From CALAED01 sp937891035 (GTDB taxonomy: Bacteria; Actinomycetota; Actinomycetes; Streptosporangiales; Streptosporangiaceae): DNA of 17,568 bases. Under the pieces are notes generated by a model. The model saw nothing but the letters and a program-made list of their open reading frames with translations. It ran no database searches and was not told the origin of the DNA. The position numbers were made by a program, and so were the translations under genes. The stretch covers positions 1 through 17,568 of the forward strand of contig DASQSZ010000324.1 in assembly GCA_035642125.1 (NCBI GenBank). Reading direction: 5' to 3'. This document shows positions 5,795 to 13,562 of this stretch, piece by piece (the stretch's first letter is position 1; each line of letters starts with the position of its first letter).

Positions 5795-7720
5795 ATGAGC
5801 ACCGACGGACTGGTCGCGCTCGATCTCGCCGTCGCGGCGGCGGCCGCGGCCGCGTGGCTCGGCGTCGGCGTCGCGGCGGCCGCCGGGCGGACGAGGACGG
5901 TGCCCGTGCTGTTCGCCGCGGCGCTGCTGGTGACGTTCGTACGGATCGGCACCGTGGTGACGCTCGCCGGCAGCGGCTGGTGGTTCGTCCAGGAGAAGGT
6001 CACGCTCGCCCTTCCGCTGCTGGTGGCCACCGCGCTGGCCGCCGTGGTGATCGCGGGGCCCCGGCTCGGCGCCCCGCGCTCCCCGGCCGCGGTGGTGTCG
6101 CTGCTCACGACCGGGTACGCGGCCGTCGCCGGGCTGGTGGCCACGTTCTTGATCGGCTATCCGGCCGGTCTCGGGGACGCATTGGTCATCGTCGCGTTCG
6201 TCGGCGCGGCGGCGTTCGTGACCTGGTGGCTCCTGGCCCAGGACGCCACCGGGCAAGGCGGGGGCGGCGGGTCAGGCGGGGGCGGCCGGCGGCTGCGGTG
6301 GGGCGGCGCGGCAACCGCGACGCTGGGTCTGGCCGGCGTCGGCCTTGCGCTCGTGCCGCCGGGAGACGCGCCGCATGCCGGCGGCCACGGTGCGCCCGGC
6401 ACCCCGGTGACCGCGCTCCGGGGCCCCGCCGCCCCCGACCCGGGTGGGACCGTACGGCGGTACACGCTGACCGCCGGCAAGACCACCGTCGCCCTCGCCG
6501 CCGGCCGCCGGATCGCCGCGTGGACGTTCAACGGACGGCTGCCCGGGCCGCCGCTCACCGCTACCCAAGGCGACCTGGTGGAGGTGACGCTGCGCAACGC
6601 CGACGTCGAACGGGGCGTCACCCTGCACTGGCACGGCTATGACGTACCGTCGGGCGAGGACGGCGTGCCCGGCCTGACGCAGGACGCCGTCGCGCCGGGA
6701 GGGCAGTTCGTGTATCGGTTCCGGGCCGCCCAGATCGGTACGTACTGGTACCACACTCACGAGGCATCGTCGGTCGGCGTCCGGATGGGCCTGTACGGAT
6801 CTCTCGTCGTCACGCCGCGCGCACCGCGTACGACCCGGCCGGCCGGTCTCGACCTGACGCTGTCCGTGCACACGTTCGGCGGGACCACGGTCTTCGGCGA
6901 CCCGGCCCGGCCGGAGCCGCCGCGCCGGGTCGCCGCGGGCACGCCGGTCCGGCTGCGGCTGATCAACACCGACAGCACGCCGCGCCGGCTCGCCCTCGCC
7001 GGCACCCCGTACCGTCTGATCGCCGTGGACGGCGCCGACCTGAACCGGCCGGACCGGCTCACCAACGTGGCCATGAGCCTGCCGGCGGGCGGTCGCTACG
7101 ATCTCGCGTTCGACATGCCGGCGGGCCCGGTGACCCTGTCGGCCGGCGCCGACGGAGCCCGGGCGCTGCGGCTGCTCCCGGGCGACGCGGCGGCGCCGGC
7201 CCGCCGCGCCGCCGCGGTACCGCGCACGGGCGATTGGCCGTTGCTCGACCTCACCCGCTATGGGAAGCCGGCGGCGACGCCGTTCGGCGCGCGCGACCGC
7301 TTCGACCGGCGCTTCACGCTCGTGCTCGACCGCGGCATCGCGCTGTCCGGCGGGCTGCCGCGGTATGCCCAGACCGTCAACGGCCGGGCGTTCCCGCGGG
7401 TGCCGGCCGATCTGGTCGGCCGCGGTGACCTGGTGCTGATGACCGTGGTCAACCGCGGCTTCGGTGTCCATCCGTGGCATCTCCACGGCCATCACGTGCT
7501 CGTGTTGTCGAAGAACGGCCGCGCCCCCACGGGCAGTCCGCTGTGGCTGGACACCTTCGACGTGCGTCCCGGCGACGTCTGGCGGGTCGCCTTCCGCGCG
7601 GACAACCCCGGCGTATGGATGAACCACTGCCACAATCTCGGTCACGCCGCCCAGGGCATGGCGTCGCACCTGGCGTACGAGGGGGTCACGACGCCGTTCC
7701 GCGGCGGCCACGGCGGTTAG
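5795..7720 (+). CDS. membrane-anchored multicopper oxidase
   Basis: The protein has 641 residues. Residues 1-148 form about five membrane helices (roughly 8-30, 36-58, 70-88, 99-120, 128-148). A Gly/Ser linker (154-164) is followed by a sixth hydrophobic segment (about 171-188) and then a cupredoxin-type oxidase domain (about 220-635). All four copper-binding motifs are present: HWHG (278-281), YWYHTH (317-322), HPWHLHGH (559-566) and HCHNLGHAAQGM (611-622). Cys612 should be the type 1 copper ligand and Met622 its axial ligand. Such enzymes oxidise a substrate (phenols, Cu(I), Fe(II) or similar) and reduce O2 to water. The six-helix N-terminal fusion is unusual compared with ordinary secreted laccases and would place the enzyme on the outer face of the membrane. 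The substrate is unknown. The start ATG has only a weak ribosome-binding site. Confidence 0.93.
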   Translation: MSTDGLVALDLAVAAAAAAAWLGVGVAAAAGRTRTVPVLFAAALLVTFVRIGTVVTLAGSGWWFVQEKVTLALPLLVATALAAVVIAGPRLGAPRSPAAVVSLLTTGYAAVAGLVATFLIGYPAGLGDALVIVAFVGAAAFVTWWLLAQDATGQGGGGGSGGGGRRLRWGGAATATLGLAGVGLALVPPGDAPHAGGHGAPGTPVTALRGPAAPDPGGTVRRYTLTAGKTTVALAAGRRIAAWTFNGRLPGPPLTATQGDLVEVTLRNADVERGVTLHWHGYDVPSGEDGVPGLTQDAVAPGGQFVYRFRAAQIGTYWYHTHEASSVGVRMGLYGSLVVTPRAPRTTRPAGLDLTLSVHTFGGTTVFGDPARPEPPRRVAAGTPVRLRLINTDSTPRRLALAGTPYRLIAVDGADLNRPDRLTNVAMSLPAGGRYDLAFDMPAGPVTLSAGADGARALRLLPGDAAAPARRAAAVPRTGDWPLLDLTRYGKPAATPFGARDRFDRRFTLVLDRGIALSGGLPRYAQTVNGRAFPRVPADLVGRGDLVLMTVVNRGFGVHPWHLHGHHVLVLSKNGRAPTGSPLWLDTFDVRPGDVWRVAFRADNPGVWMNHCHNLGHAAQGMASHLAYEGVTTPFRGGHGG

Positions 7721-7743
7721 CGTCACCGCGGGGCATTTCGCCT

Positions 7744-7749
7744 TAGTGT
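7744..7749 (+). promoter_or_regulatory. -10 element TAGTGT of a probable leaderless promoter
   Basis: TAGTGT fits the actinobacterial -10 consensus TANNNT. It ends exactly 7 nt before the GTG at 7757, so transcription would begin at or next to that start codon. No Shine-Dalgarno sequence is present. The same geometry occurs at 8554 and, with 6 nt, at 12231. Confidence 0.5.
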
Positions 7750-7756
7750 GTGGTCG

Positions 7757-8521
7757 GTGAGCAAGGCCGTACGGGACGCCGTCGCCGGGGTGGGATATTT
7801 CGCGCGTGGGGTCGCCTGGACCGCCAGACGGCCGCGACAGTGGCTGTTCGGGCTGGTCCCGGCGCTGATCGCGTTGGCGCTGTACGCCGCCGCACTGGCG
7901 GTGCTGATCATGTACGCCGACGATCTGGCCACCGCCATCACGCCGTTCGTCGACGACTGGCCCGGCGGTCCGCGGCGGGCGGTGCGGATCATCGTCGGCG
8001 TGGGGATCGTCGGCGCCGGGACGCTGTTCGCCGTCCTCACCTTCACCGCGCTGACCCTCCTCGTGGGCGAGCCGTTCTATGAGCGGCTGGCCGTACGGAC
8101 CGAGGAGTCGATGGGCGGCGCCCCGCCAGAGGCGCCCGGATCGGCGGGCGCCGAACTGCTTCGCAGCGTCGGCGACGCCATCGTCCTGGGCGTCTTCGCG
8201 CTCGGGTTCGCCGCGGTGTTCTTCGCGCTCGGGTTGCTGCCCGGCATCGGGCAGACGGTCGTGCCCGTCCTCGCCGCGTGCGTGTCCGGCTATTTTCTGA
8301 GCGGCGAGCTGACCGGCATCGCCCTGACCCGGCGCGGGCTGCGCCGGCGCGAGCGCTTCGCCCGGCTGCGGCGCGAACGGCCGCTCGCCATCGGCTTCGG
8401 CGTGGCTGTCTTCGTGGTGTTTCTCATTCCGCTCGGCGCGGTGGTCGCCATGCCGGGCGCGGTCGTCGGCGCCACGATGCTCGCCAGGGAGCGTCTCGGC
8501 GAAGACGTTGCCGGAGTGTGA
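7757..8521 (+). CDS. EI24 domain-containing membrane protein (CysZ-like)
   Basis: About 254 residues. Hydrophobic segments at about 27-52, 75-103, 142-170 and 210-238 with the layout of the EI24 family (PF07264), which includes the bacterial sulfate transporter CysZ. Family-like features are GYFARGVAWTARRPRQWLFGLVPALI near the N-terminus (shown here only in part by GYFARGVAW), LLVGEPFYERL after helix 2, and a C-terminal GLRRRERFARLRRERPLAIGFG-type basic loop before the last helix. Whether actinobacterial members transport sulfate is not established. The frame also opens at GTG 7748, but GTG 7757 is preferred: it starts with SKAVRDAVAGVGYF, as homologues tend to, and lies 7 nt after a TANNNT hexamer. 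It follows the oxidase gene by only about 36 bp. Confidence 0.85.
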   Translation: MSKAVRDAVAGVGYFARGVAWTARRPRQWLFGLVPALIALALYAAALAVLIMYADDLATAITPFVDDWPGGPRRAVRIIVGVGIVGAGTLFAVLTFTALTLLVGEPFYERLAVRTEESMGGAPPEAPGSAGAELLRSVGDAIVLGVFALGFAAVFFALGLLPGIGQTVVPVLAACVSGYFLSGELTGIALTRRGLRRRERFARLRRERPLAIGFGVAVFVVFLIPLGAVVAMPGAVVGATMLARERLGEDVAGV

Positions 8522-8553
8522 TTCCTCCGGCGCCAGAGTTGTTGATCTTCGCG

Positions 8554-8559
8554 TAACGT
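8554..8559 (+). promoter_or_regulatory. -10 element TAACGT of a probable leaderless promoter
   Basis: TAACGT fits TANNNT and ends 7 nt before the ATG at 8567. There is no Shine-Dalgarno sequence. This supports ATG 8567 rather than the in-frame GTG at 8558, which would overlap the hexamer itself. Confidence 0.55.
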
Positions 8560-8566
8560 GTGCCGC

Positions 8567-9790
8567 ATGTCCGATGAGGGGGAGCTCGGCGGTCACCGGG
8601 GCGCGCCGGCCAACAACACCGACGACGGCCTGACATCCGAACCGACGGGGTCCGGCCCGGCCGCCGACCGGGTCTCGGCGTCGGTTCCCCAGGCCGGACT
8701 CGTGGACCAGCCGGCGGGGTCGGCCGCGGCGGAATCGGCGACACCGCCGGACGGCGAATCGACCGCTCCGCGCGCCGGCTGGGAGCGGTCGCTGTTCGAA
8801 GGCGACCAGGGTCCTGGCGTGCCCGGTTACGCGCCAGTCGAACCGTCCGGCCCGCGTACGCCGCCCAAGCCCGGCACCCCAAGCAGCGGAAACCTGCGGC
8901 TGCCCGACTGGATGCGCGCGGAGATGAGCGGCGGCCGCGACTCCGGCCGCGACTCCGGCCGCGACTCCGGCCGCGACTCCGGCTACGACGACGCCCGTGG
9001 GTACGGGCGCGGCGGCCACGACGACGAAGAGGACGAGGGCCGGACCCGGCTCATGCTGTACTTCGGCGTCGGGCTGCTCGTGGTCGCGCTCATCGCGGCG
9101 GGCGCGGTCTACGTACTTAAGAAGACCTCCGGCGCCACGGACGAGGCCGGCGAGCGGCCGCCCGGCGCGAGCGGCGCGACGCGCGGCGCGGCCGCCCAGC
9201 CGCCGAACGTGGCGCTGCCGCCGACCAAGCCGTTGATGCGTTTTCGCGGCGTGCCGGGCAGAGCCGTCGGCATGCTGCCCGACCGGCACGCCGGCGTGGC
9301 CTATCCGCGCCTGGCGGCGCCGTGGCAGATCCCCGGGCGCAAGAGCGGCCTCGGCCGGCTGGGCTGGTCGGCCCAGCAGGTCGTCGTGACAGAGCGGGGC
9401 GACGACGGGCGGCCGAGATGGTACGGCCAACTGCTCAGCGGCACCTTGAGCGCGGCGCAGCGACATCTGTACGCGGGCCCCGGCACCGAACGGCAGGCCG
9501 CGGCCGCGCTCGCCGCGCAATACGACAAGCGCTACTATGCGTTTCCGCACAAGACCCGCAACCTGGCATCGCAGCCGCTCACGGTCGGCGGCCGCCGGGG
9601 CTGGCTGGTCACCTCGTACGTCGGTTACCGTCAGCCCGGCATCAAGGCGACCGCCGAGGTCGTCGCCGTCGCGGTGGTCAACACGGGCCGGCCGAGCCCA
9701 GCGGTCGTCTATATGGCCATCCCCAACACCAACCGCGATCTGTGGCCCAACTTCAACTACGTCTTCAGCTCTCTTCGCCTTACCACCTGA
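8567..9790 (+). CDS. single-pass membrane protein with disordered N-terminus and extracellular domain
   Basis: The protein has about 407 residues and no recognised family. Residues 1-160 are Pro/Gly/Ser/Asp-rich and disordered, ending in four GRDS repeats (about 123-138) and an acidic patch, HDDEEDEG. One membrane helix follows (about 163-186, LMLYFGVGLLVVALIAAGAV). The extracytoplasmic part (about 200-407) looks folded: YPRLAAPWQIPG, WYGQLLSG, LAAQYDKRYYAF, GRRGWLVTSYVGYR, AVVYMAIPNTNRDLWPNFNYVF. Cytoplasmic disordered tail, helix and outer domain resemble actinobacterial proteins of unknown role, some near secretion or signalling genes. The outer domain may bind a ligand or partner. The ATG is supported by leaderless geometry. 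It stands 45 bp after the EI24 gene but appears to have its own promoter. Confidence 0.85.
   Translation: MSDEGELGGHRGAPANNTDDGLTSEPTGSGPAADRVSASVPQAGLVDQPAGSAAAESATPPDGESTAPRAGWERSLFEGDQGPGVPGYAPVEPSGPRTPPKPGTPSSGNLRLPDWMRAEMSGGRDSGRDSGRDSGRDSGYDDARGYGRGGHDDEEDEGRTRLMLYFGVGLLVVALIAAGAVYVLKKTSGATDEAGERPPGASGATRGAAAQPPNVALPPTKPLMRFRGVPGRAVGMLPDRHAGVAYPRLAAPWQIPGRKSGLGRLGWSAQQVVVTERGDDGRPRWYGQLLSGTLSAAQRHLYAGPGTERQAAAALAAQYDKRYYAFPHKTRNLASQPLTVGGRRGWLVTSYVGYRQPGIKATAEVVAVAVVNTGRPSPAVVYMAIPNTNRDLWPNFNYVFSSLRLTT
8933..8980 (+). repeat. 12-bp in-frame tandem repeat, four copies
   Basis: Four identical copies of GGCCGCGACTCC encode the GRDS repeats of the membrane protein at 8567-9790, followed by a diverged GGCTACGAC. 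Perfect identity suggests recent slippage-driven expansion. The repeat lies in the disordered tail just before the membrane helix. Confidence 0.95.
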
Positions 9791-9879
9791 ACCCGAACGA
9801 CGTTCTCATAGGCTGCGGCGTACGGCGCTGGGTTACCGGGGCCGGCGTGCGGCGGTCGACAGAGGCGAGGTGGTGGGTC

Positions 9880-12108
9880 ATGGCGATCGGGGTGACCGAG
9901 GAGCACGAGGCGCTCGCCGCCTCCGTGCGCGCCTTCACCGAGCGGCACGTACCGCGACAGGTCGTTCGCGCGACCGTCGCCGCGGCCGAGCGGGCGGCGC
10001 CGGCCGAGCGGCCTGCGTATTGGGAGGCACCGGCCGAGCGGCCCGCGTATTGGGAGGCGCTGGCCGCTCAGGGGCTGCTCGGGCTGCACCTGCCGGAAGA
10101 GCACGGTGGGCAGGGTTTCTCGCTCGTCGAGCTGGCCGTCGCCGTCGAGGAGTTCGGCCGGGCGCTCGCGCCGGGTCCGTACGTGCCGACCGTGCTGGCG
10201 AGCGCGATCATCGCGACGGCGGCGGGGCAGGGCAAGCCGCTCGCCGAGCTGGCCGGGTTGGCGGACGGCTCCCGTACGGCGGCGGCCGCGCTGACGGGCG
10301 CCCTTTCCGGGCGGCGCACCGCGCGCGGGCTGACGGTCGACGGTGCCGTCGAGCCCGTGCTCGGCGCCGCCTTCGCCGATCTCCTCGTCCTCCCGGTCGA
10401 CACCGGCGAGTGGGTCGTGGTGGACGCCGCCTCCGCCCGCGTCACCGCCCTCGAATCGGCCGACGTGACCCGCGGCGTCGCGGCCGTGACCGTCGCCGGC
10501 CTCTTAGTGCCGGCCGAGCGCGTGCTGCCAGGCGGCCCTGATCCGCTCGGCGTCGCCGCTGTGATCCTCGGCGCTGAGGCCTGCGGCGTCGCCGGCTGGG
10601 CGCTGGAGGCGGCCGTCTCGTACGCGAAGCTGCGCGAGCAGTTCGGCCGGCCCATCGGCCAATTCCAGGGCGTCAAACACCTGTGCGCGCGCATGCTGGT
10701 CGGGCTCGAACGGGCCCGCGCTGTCGTCTGGGACGCCGCACGCGCCCAGCGCGACCCCGACGCGGGCCGGCGGGCGTACGCGACCGCGGTCGCCGCCGCG
10801 CTGGCCCCGGACGTCGCGGTGCGCTGCGCGGAGGACTGCGTCCAGGTGCACGGCGGCATCGGATACACGTGGGAGCATGACGCGCACCTTTATTACCGGC
10901 GTGCGCTGACGCTGCGCGCGTTGGCGGGGCGCCCGGCGGCCCACCACGACGCCGTGGGCCGCCTCGTCGTCGATGGCGTGCGGCGGCCCATGGACATCGA
11001 GCTGCCGGCGGAAGCCGAACCGATCCGCGCCGCGATCCGGGCGCGCGTCGCCGAGCTCGCCGCCATGGACCCCGGCGAGCGGCGGGCCGTCATGGCCGAC
11101 GAGGGCTGGGTGACCCCGCATCTGCCCGCGCCGTGGGGACGCGCGGCCGGCCCGGTCGAGCAGGTGGTCATCCAGCAGGAGCTGCGGCGCTGTCGCGTAC
11201 GCCCGGTCTCGCTCATGATCGGCGGATGGGTTGTGCCGTCGCTGGTGCGGTACGGCACGCCCGAGCAGCAGGAGCGTTTCCTGCGGCCGACGCTGCGCGG
11301 CGAGATCGTGTGGTGCCAGCTGTTCAGCGAGCCGGGAGCCGGCTCCGACCTGGCCGGTCTGTCGACTAGAGCCGAGAGGGTGGAGGGCGGCTGGCGGCTG
11401 CATGGGCAGAAGATCTGGACGTCGCTGGCCCGCGACGCCCAGTGGGGGATCTGCGTGGCCCGCACCAACCCCGACGCACCCAAGCACAAGGGCATCACCT
11501 ACTTTCTTGTCGACATGGCGGCCGCCGGGATCGAGATCCGGCCGCTGCGCGAGTGCACCGGCGAGGCGGTCTTCAACGAGGTCTTCCTCGATGGGGTCTT
11601 CGTGCCCGACGAGCTGGTCGTGGGCCCGATCGACCAGGGCTGGCAGGTGGCCCGCAACACCCTCGCGAACGAGCGAGTGGGCCTGACCACGTCGTTCCAG
11701 CTCGGCGGGGACATCGCGCAGCTGGTCGAGCTGGCGGCCGAGCTAGGGCTCGCCGCGGATCCGGTGGTGCGGGCCGGCATCGGCAGGTTGGCCTGCGACG
11801 AGCACGCCCTGGGGCTGCTCGGCCTGCGGGCCACCCTCAAACAGCTGTCCGGCACCGATCCCGGCGCGACGGCGAACGTGCGCAAGCTGATCGCCATGGA
11901 GCATGGTCAGGACGTCACCGATTACGCCGTCGAGCTGCTCGGCCCGGCGGCCGCGCTGTGGTCGGGCGCGCGCGGGGTCGCGGACCGGCGACGTAAGTGG
12001 ACGCACTACGCGCTGGCCTGCCGGGCGATGACGATCGGCGGCGGCACGACGCAGATCAATCTCAACGTCATCGGCGAGCGCATCCTCGGCCTCCCCCGCG
12101 ACCCCTGA
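9880..12108 (+). CDS. fused double-domain acyl-CoA dehydrogenase
   Basis: The protein has 742 residues, two acyl-CoA dehydrogenase units in one chain, like mycobacterial FadE34-type proteins. Unit 1 (about 1-360) has LPEEHGGQGFSLVELAVAVEEFGRALAPGPYV, here seen as EEHGGQGFSLVELAV, then SYAKLREQFGRPIGQFQ and VQVHGGIGYTWEHDAHLYYRRA. Unit 2 (about 370-742) has SEPGAGSDLAGL, GQKIWTSLA, NERVGLTT and IGGGTTQINLNVIGERILGL. By motif comparison, the Glu of NERV in unit 2 sits where isovaleryl- and long-chain dehydrogenases keep their catalytic base, while unit 1 has no Glu there. I infer one catalytic half and one structural half. The enzyme would oxidise an acyl-CoA to its 2-enoyl form using FAD. A TTA leucine codon occurs at 10504-10506. 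The ATG follows purine-rich GAGGCGAGG. Confidence 0.93.
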   Translation: MAIGVTEEHEALAASVRAFTERHVPRQVVRATVAAAERAAPAERPAYWEAPAERPAYWEALAAQGLLGLHLPEEHGGQGFSLVELAVAVEEFGRALAPGPYVPTVLASAIIATAAGQGKPLAELAGLADGSRTAAAALTGALSGRRTARGLTVDGAVEPVLGAAFADLLVLPVDTGEWVVVDAASARVTALESADVTRGVAAVTVAGLLVPAERVLPGGPDPLGVAAVILGAEACGVAGWALEAAVSYAKLREQFGRPIGQFQGVKHLCARMLVGLERARAVVWDAARAQRDPDAGRRAYATAVAAALAPDVAVRCAEDCVQVHGGIGYTWEHDAHLYYRRALTLRALAGRPAAHHDAVGRLVVDGVRRPMDIELPAEAEPIRAAIRARVAELAAMDPGERRAVMADEGWVTPHLPAPWGRAAGPVEQVVIQQELRRCRVRPVSLMIGGWVVPSLVRYGTPEQQERFLRPTLRGEIVWCQLFSEPGAGSDLAGLSTRAERVEGGWRLHGQKIWTSLARDAQWGICVARTNPDAPKHKGITYFLVDMAAAGIEIRPLRECTGEAVFNEVFLDGVFVPDELVVGPIDQGWQVARNTLANERVGLTTSFQLGGDIAQLVELAAELGLAADPVVRAGIGRLACDEHALGLLGLRATLKQLSGTDPGATANVRKLIAMEHGQDVTDYAVELLGPAAALWSGARGVADRRRKWTHYALACRAMTIGGGTTQINLNVIGERILGLPRDP
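10001..10060 (+). repeat. 30-bp in-frame tandem duplication
   Basis: Two adjacent 30-bp units (10001-10030 and 10031-10060) differ at two positions and encode PAERPAYWEA twice, at residues 41-60 of the fused dehydrogenase. The duplication extends the helical N-terminal segment before LAAQGLLGLHLPEEHGG. Near-identity at the DNA level implies a recent event. Confidence 0.95.
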
Positions 12109-12139
12109 GCCCGCGACCCCTGAGCCCGCGAGCCGCGAG
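12095..12139 (+). repeat. 15-bp tandem repeat spanning a stop codon
   Basis: CCCGCGACCCCTGAG occurs at 12095-12109 and 12110-12124, followed by a diverged third unit (CCCGCGAGCCGCGAG). The first unit contains the TGA stop (12106-12108) of the dehydrogenase gene. The rest of the 134-bp gap up to the next gene holds no ORF. Confidence 0.85.
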
Positions 12140-12230
12140 CCCTGCCGCATTGCGCGGTCATCACTGGAGTTTTCACTGCTCGAGACCTTGATGCGAGCAC
12201 GCGTGCGGTCGCCGCCGGTGGGTGGTCGTC

Positions 12231-12236
12231 TACGGT
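12231..12236 (+). promoter_or_regulatory. -10 element TACGGT of a probable leaderless promoter
   Basis: TACGGT fits TANNNT and ends 6 nt before a GTG at 12243 that begins a signal-like hydrophobic sequence. No Shine-Dalgarno sequence precedes either this GTG or the in-frame GTG at 12222. Confidence 0.45.
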
Positions 12237-12242
12237 GGTTCT

Positions 12243-13529
12243 GTGTGGAAGGCGGGGCATGGGCAGGTCACCGCGATCTCGTTCGTGGTCTGTCTGATCG
12301 TCGGCTCGCTCACCATCCAATGGGCTCGGCCCGCTCAAGAGCAGCGCTGCACCCCGCTGACGCCCGCGTCCGTCAGCCGCGACGACGCGTGGACGCAGCG
12401 GTTCGCCGCCTACGGCGACGGCAACACCCGGCTCGACGACTGGACGGGCGCCGACGGCACGTGGTCGGTGCGCCTGCCGGACGGGCGCACCGTGTGGATC
12501 TTCGCCGACACCTTCCTCGGTCAGGTCCAGGCGGGCCCGAACCCGCGCGGACAGCCGTACGCCTGGCGAAGCCCGTTCGCCACCCCTCTGGTCCGCAACT
12601 CGGCGATCCTGCAGAGCGCGGACGGCGCGCTGACCACGACGCTGCGCGGGAGCACGGAGACCGGAGCCCCCGCGGCGTGGATCGGGGCCGGCAAGGTCTA
12701 CTGGCCCATGTCGGCGGTGCTCGACGACGGCGCCCTGAGGGTGTTCCTGCAGCGCATCGGCGCCCCAGACGAACAGCACCCCTTCGGGGTCGTGCAGCGG
12801 GCGGCGGTCGCCACCGTGCCGCTGGCCCACCTGGACCGGCCCGGCCCCATCACGTTGCTGCCCAAGCCGCGGCGCGGCGCTACGGACGGGCCGGGCGCGG
12901 GCGGCGCGGGCGGGCCGGGCGAAGAGGTCTTCTACGGGCTCGCCGCGCTGCGCGCCGGACGATACGTCTATATATATGGCGCCACGAGCAACACGACGCG
13001 CGGCGGGCAAAGCGCCTACCTCGCCCGCGTGCCGGCCGGCCGGGTGGCGCATCCGGACGACTGGGAATACTGGCACGGCGGGGCGGGCTCGGCCGGTGAG
13101 CGCGGCCCGGCCGGTGGGGACAGCGCCAACGCCGATACCACGGCCGATGAGTGGGGCGGAGTGGCCGGCGCCCGTCCGGTGCTGCCGTTCGTGCCCCGCC
13201 GCACCGGGGTGTCGGCGGGGTTCAGCGTGATCCGGCAGGGCGGTACGTACGTCCTTTTCACGATGGATCCCACGAAGCCGGTCGGCGGCATCTCCCGCAT
13301 CGCGTCGTATTGGAGTTGCGATCCGGCCGGGCCCTGGCACGGGCCGGCGCTCGTCTATGATCCGCCAGAAGTGGTGCGCGGCGGGACGACCTTCGCGTAC
13401 TCTCCCTTCGCCCACCCCGAGCAGGGCGGGCAGGGACTGTTGTTGAGCTATGACCTGAACGACACCCGGCGGACGCACGACAACGTCGGGCTCTACCGTC
13501 CCAAGTTCATCCGGGTCAGCCTGCGCTGA
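12243..13529 (+). CDS. exported beta-propeller-like protein (DUF4185/DUF5005-like)
   Basis: The protein has about 428 residues. An N-terminal hydrophobic segment (about 9-26) looks like a signal anchor or uncleaved signal peptide. The remainder should be extracytoplasmic and reads like a five-bladed beta-propeller: GTWSVRLPDGRTVWIFADTF at 72-91, VRNSAILQS, YWPMSAVLDDGALRVFLQR, YIYGATSN, YLARVPAGRV, YVLFTMDP and a C-terminal YRPKFIRVSLR. These are shared with families related in fold to GH43/GH32 glycosidases. I cannot point to catalytic acids with confidence. Low-complexity Gly/Ala insertions interrupt the propeller near residues 214-225 and 280-300. The start at 12243 is chosen from leaderless geometry; 12222 is an alternative. 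The neighbourhood suggests a role on an envelope glycan. Confidence 0.75.
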   Translation: MWKAGHGQVTAISFVVCLIVGSLTIQWARPAQEQRCTPLTPASVSRDDAWTQRFAAYGDGNTRLDDWTGADGTWSVRLPDGRTVWIFADTFLGQVQAGPNPRGQPYAWRSPFATPLVRNSAILQSADGALTTTLRGSTETGAPAAWIGAGKVYWPMSAVLDDGALRVFLQRIGAPDEQHPFGVVQRAAVATVPLAHLDRPGPITLLPKPRRGATDGPGAGGAGGPGEEVFYGLAALRAGRYVYIYGATSNTTRGGQSAYLARVPAGRVAHPDDWEYWHGGAGSAGERGPAGGDSANADTTADEWGGVAGARPVLPFVPRRTGVSAGFSVIRQGGTYVLFTMDPTKPVGGISRIASYWSCDPAGPWHGPALVYDPPEVVRGGTTFAYSPFAHPEQGGQGLLLSYDLNDTRRTHDNVGLYRPKFIRVSLR

Positions 13530-13562
13530 CCGGCCGCGCCGGGGCGGAGGAGGGGGTGGTGG

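Noticed and set aside
8933..8980. CRISPR-like repeat
   Set aside because: The units are contiguous 12-bp copies without spacers and are in frame within a coding sequence.
6272..9550. Very long minus-strand open frame (1092 codons) opposite the oxidase, EI24 and membrane-protein genes
   Set aside because: It is antisense to three well-supported genes and its product is a Arg/Gly/His-rich string without domains. High GC content leaves such frames open by chance.
9322..9879. Upstream extension of the dehydrogenase frame by 186 codons
   Set aside because: It overlaps the membrane-protein gene out of frame, reads Arg/Pro-rich, and the dehydrogenase domain begins right after ATG 9880.
12006..13478. 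490-codon minus-strand frame opposite the propeller gene
   Set aside because: Its product is low-complexity; the plus-strand frame has a signal-like segment and coherent beta-strand motifs.
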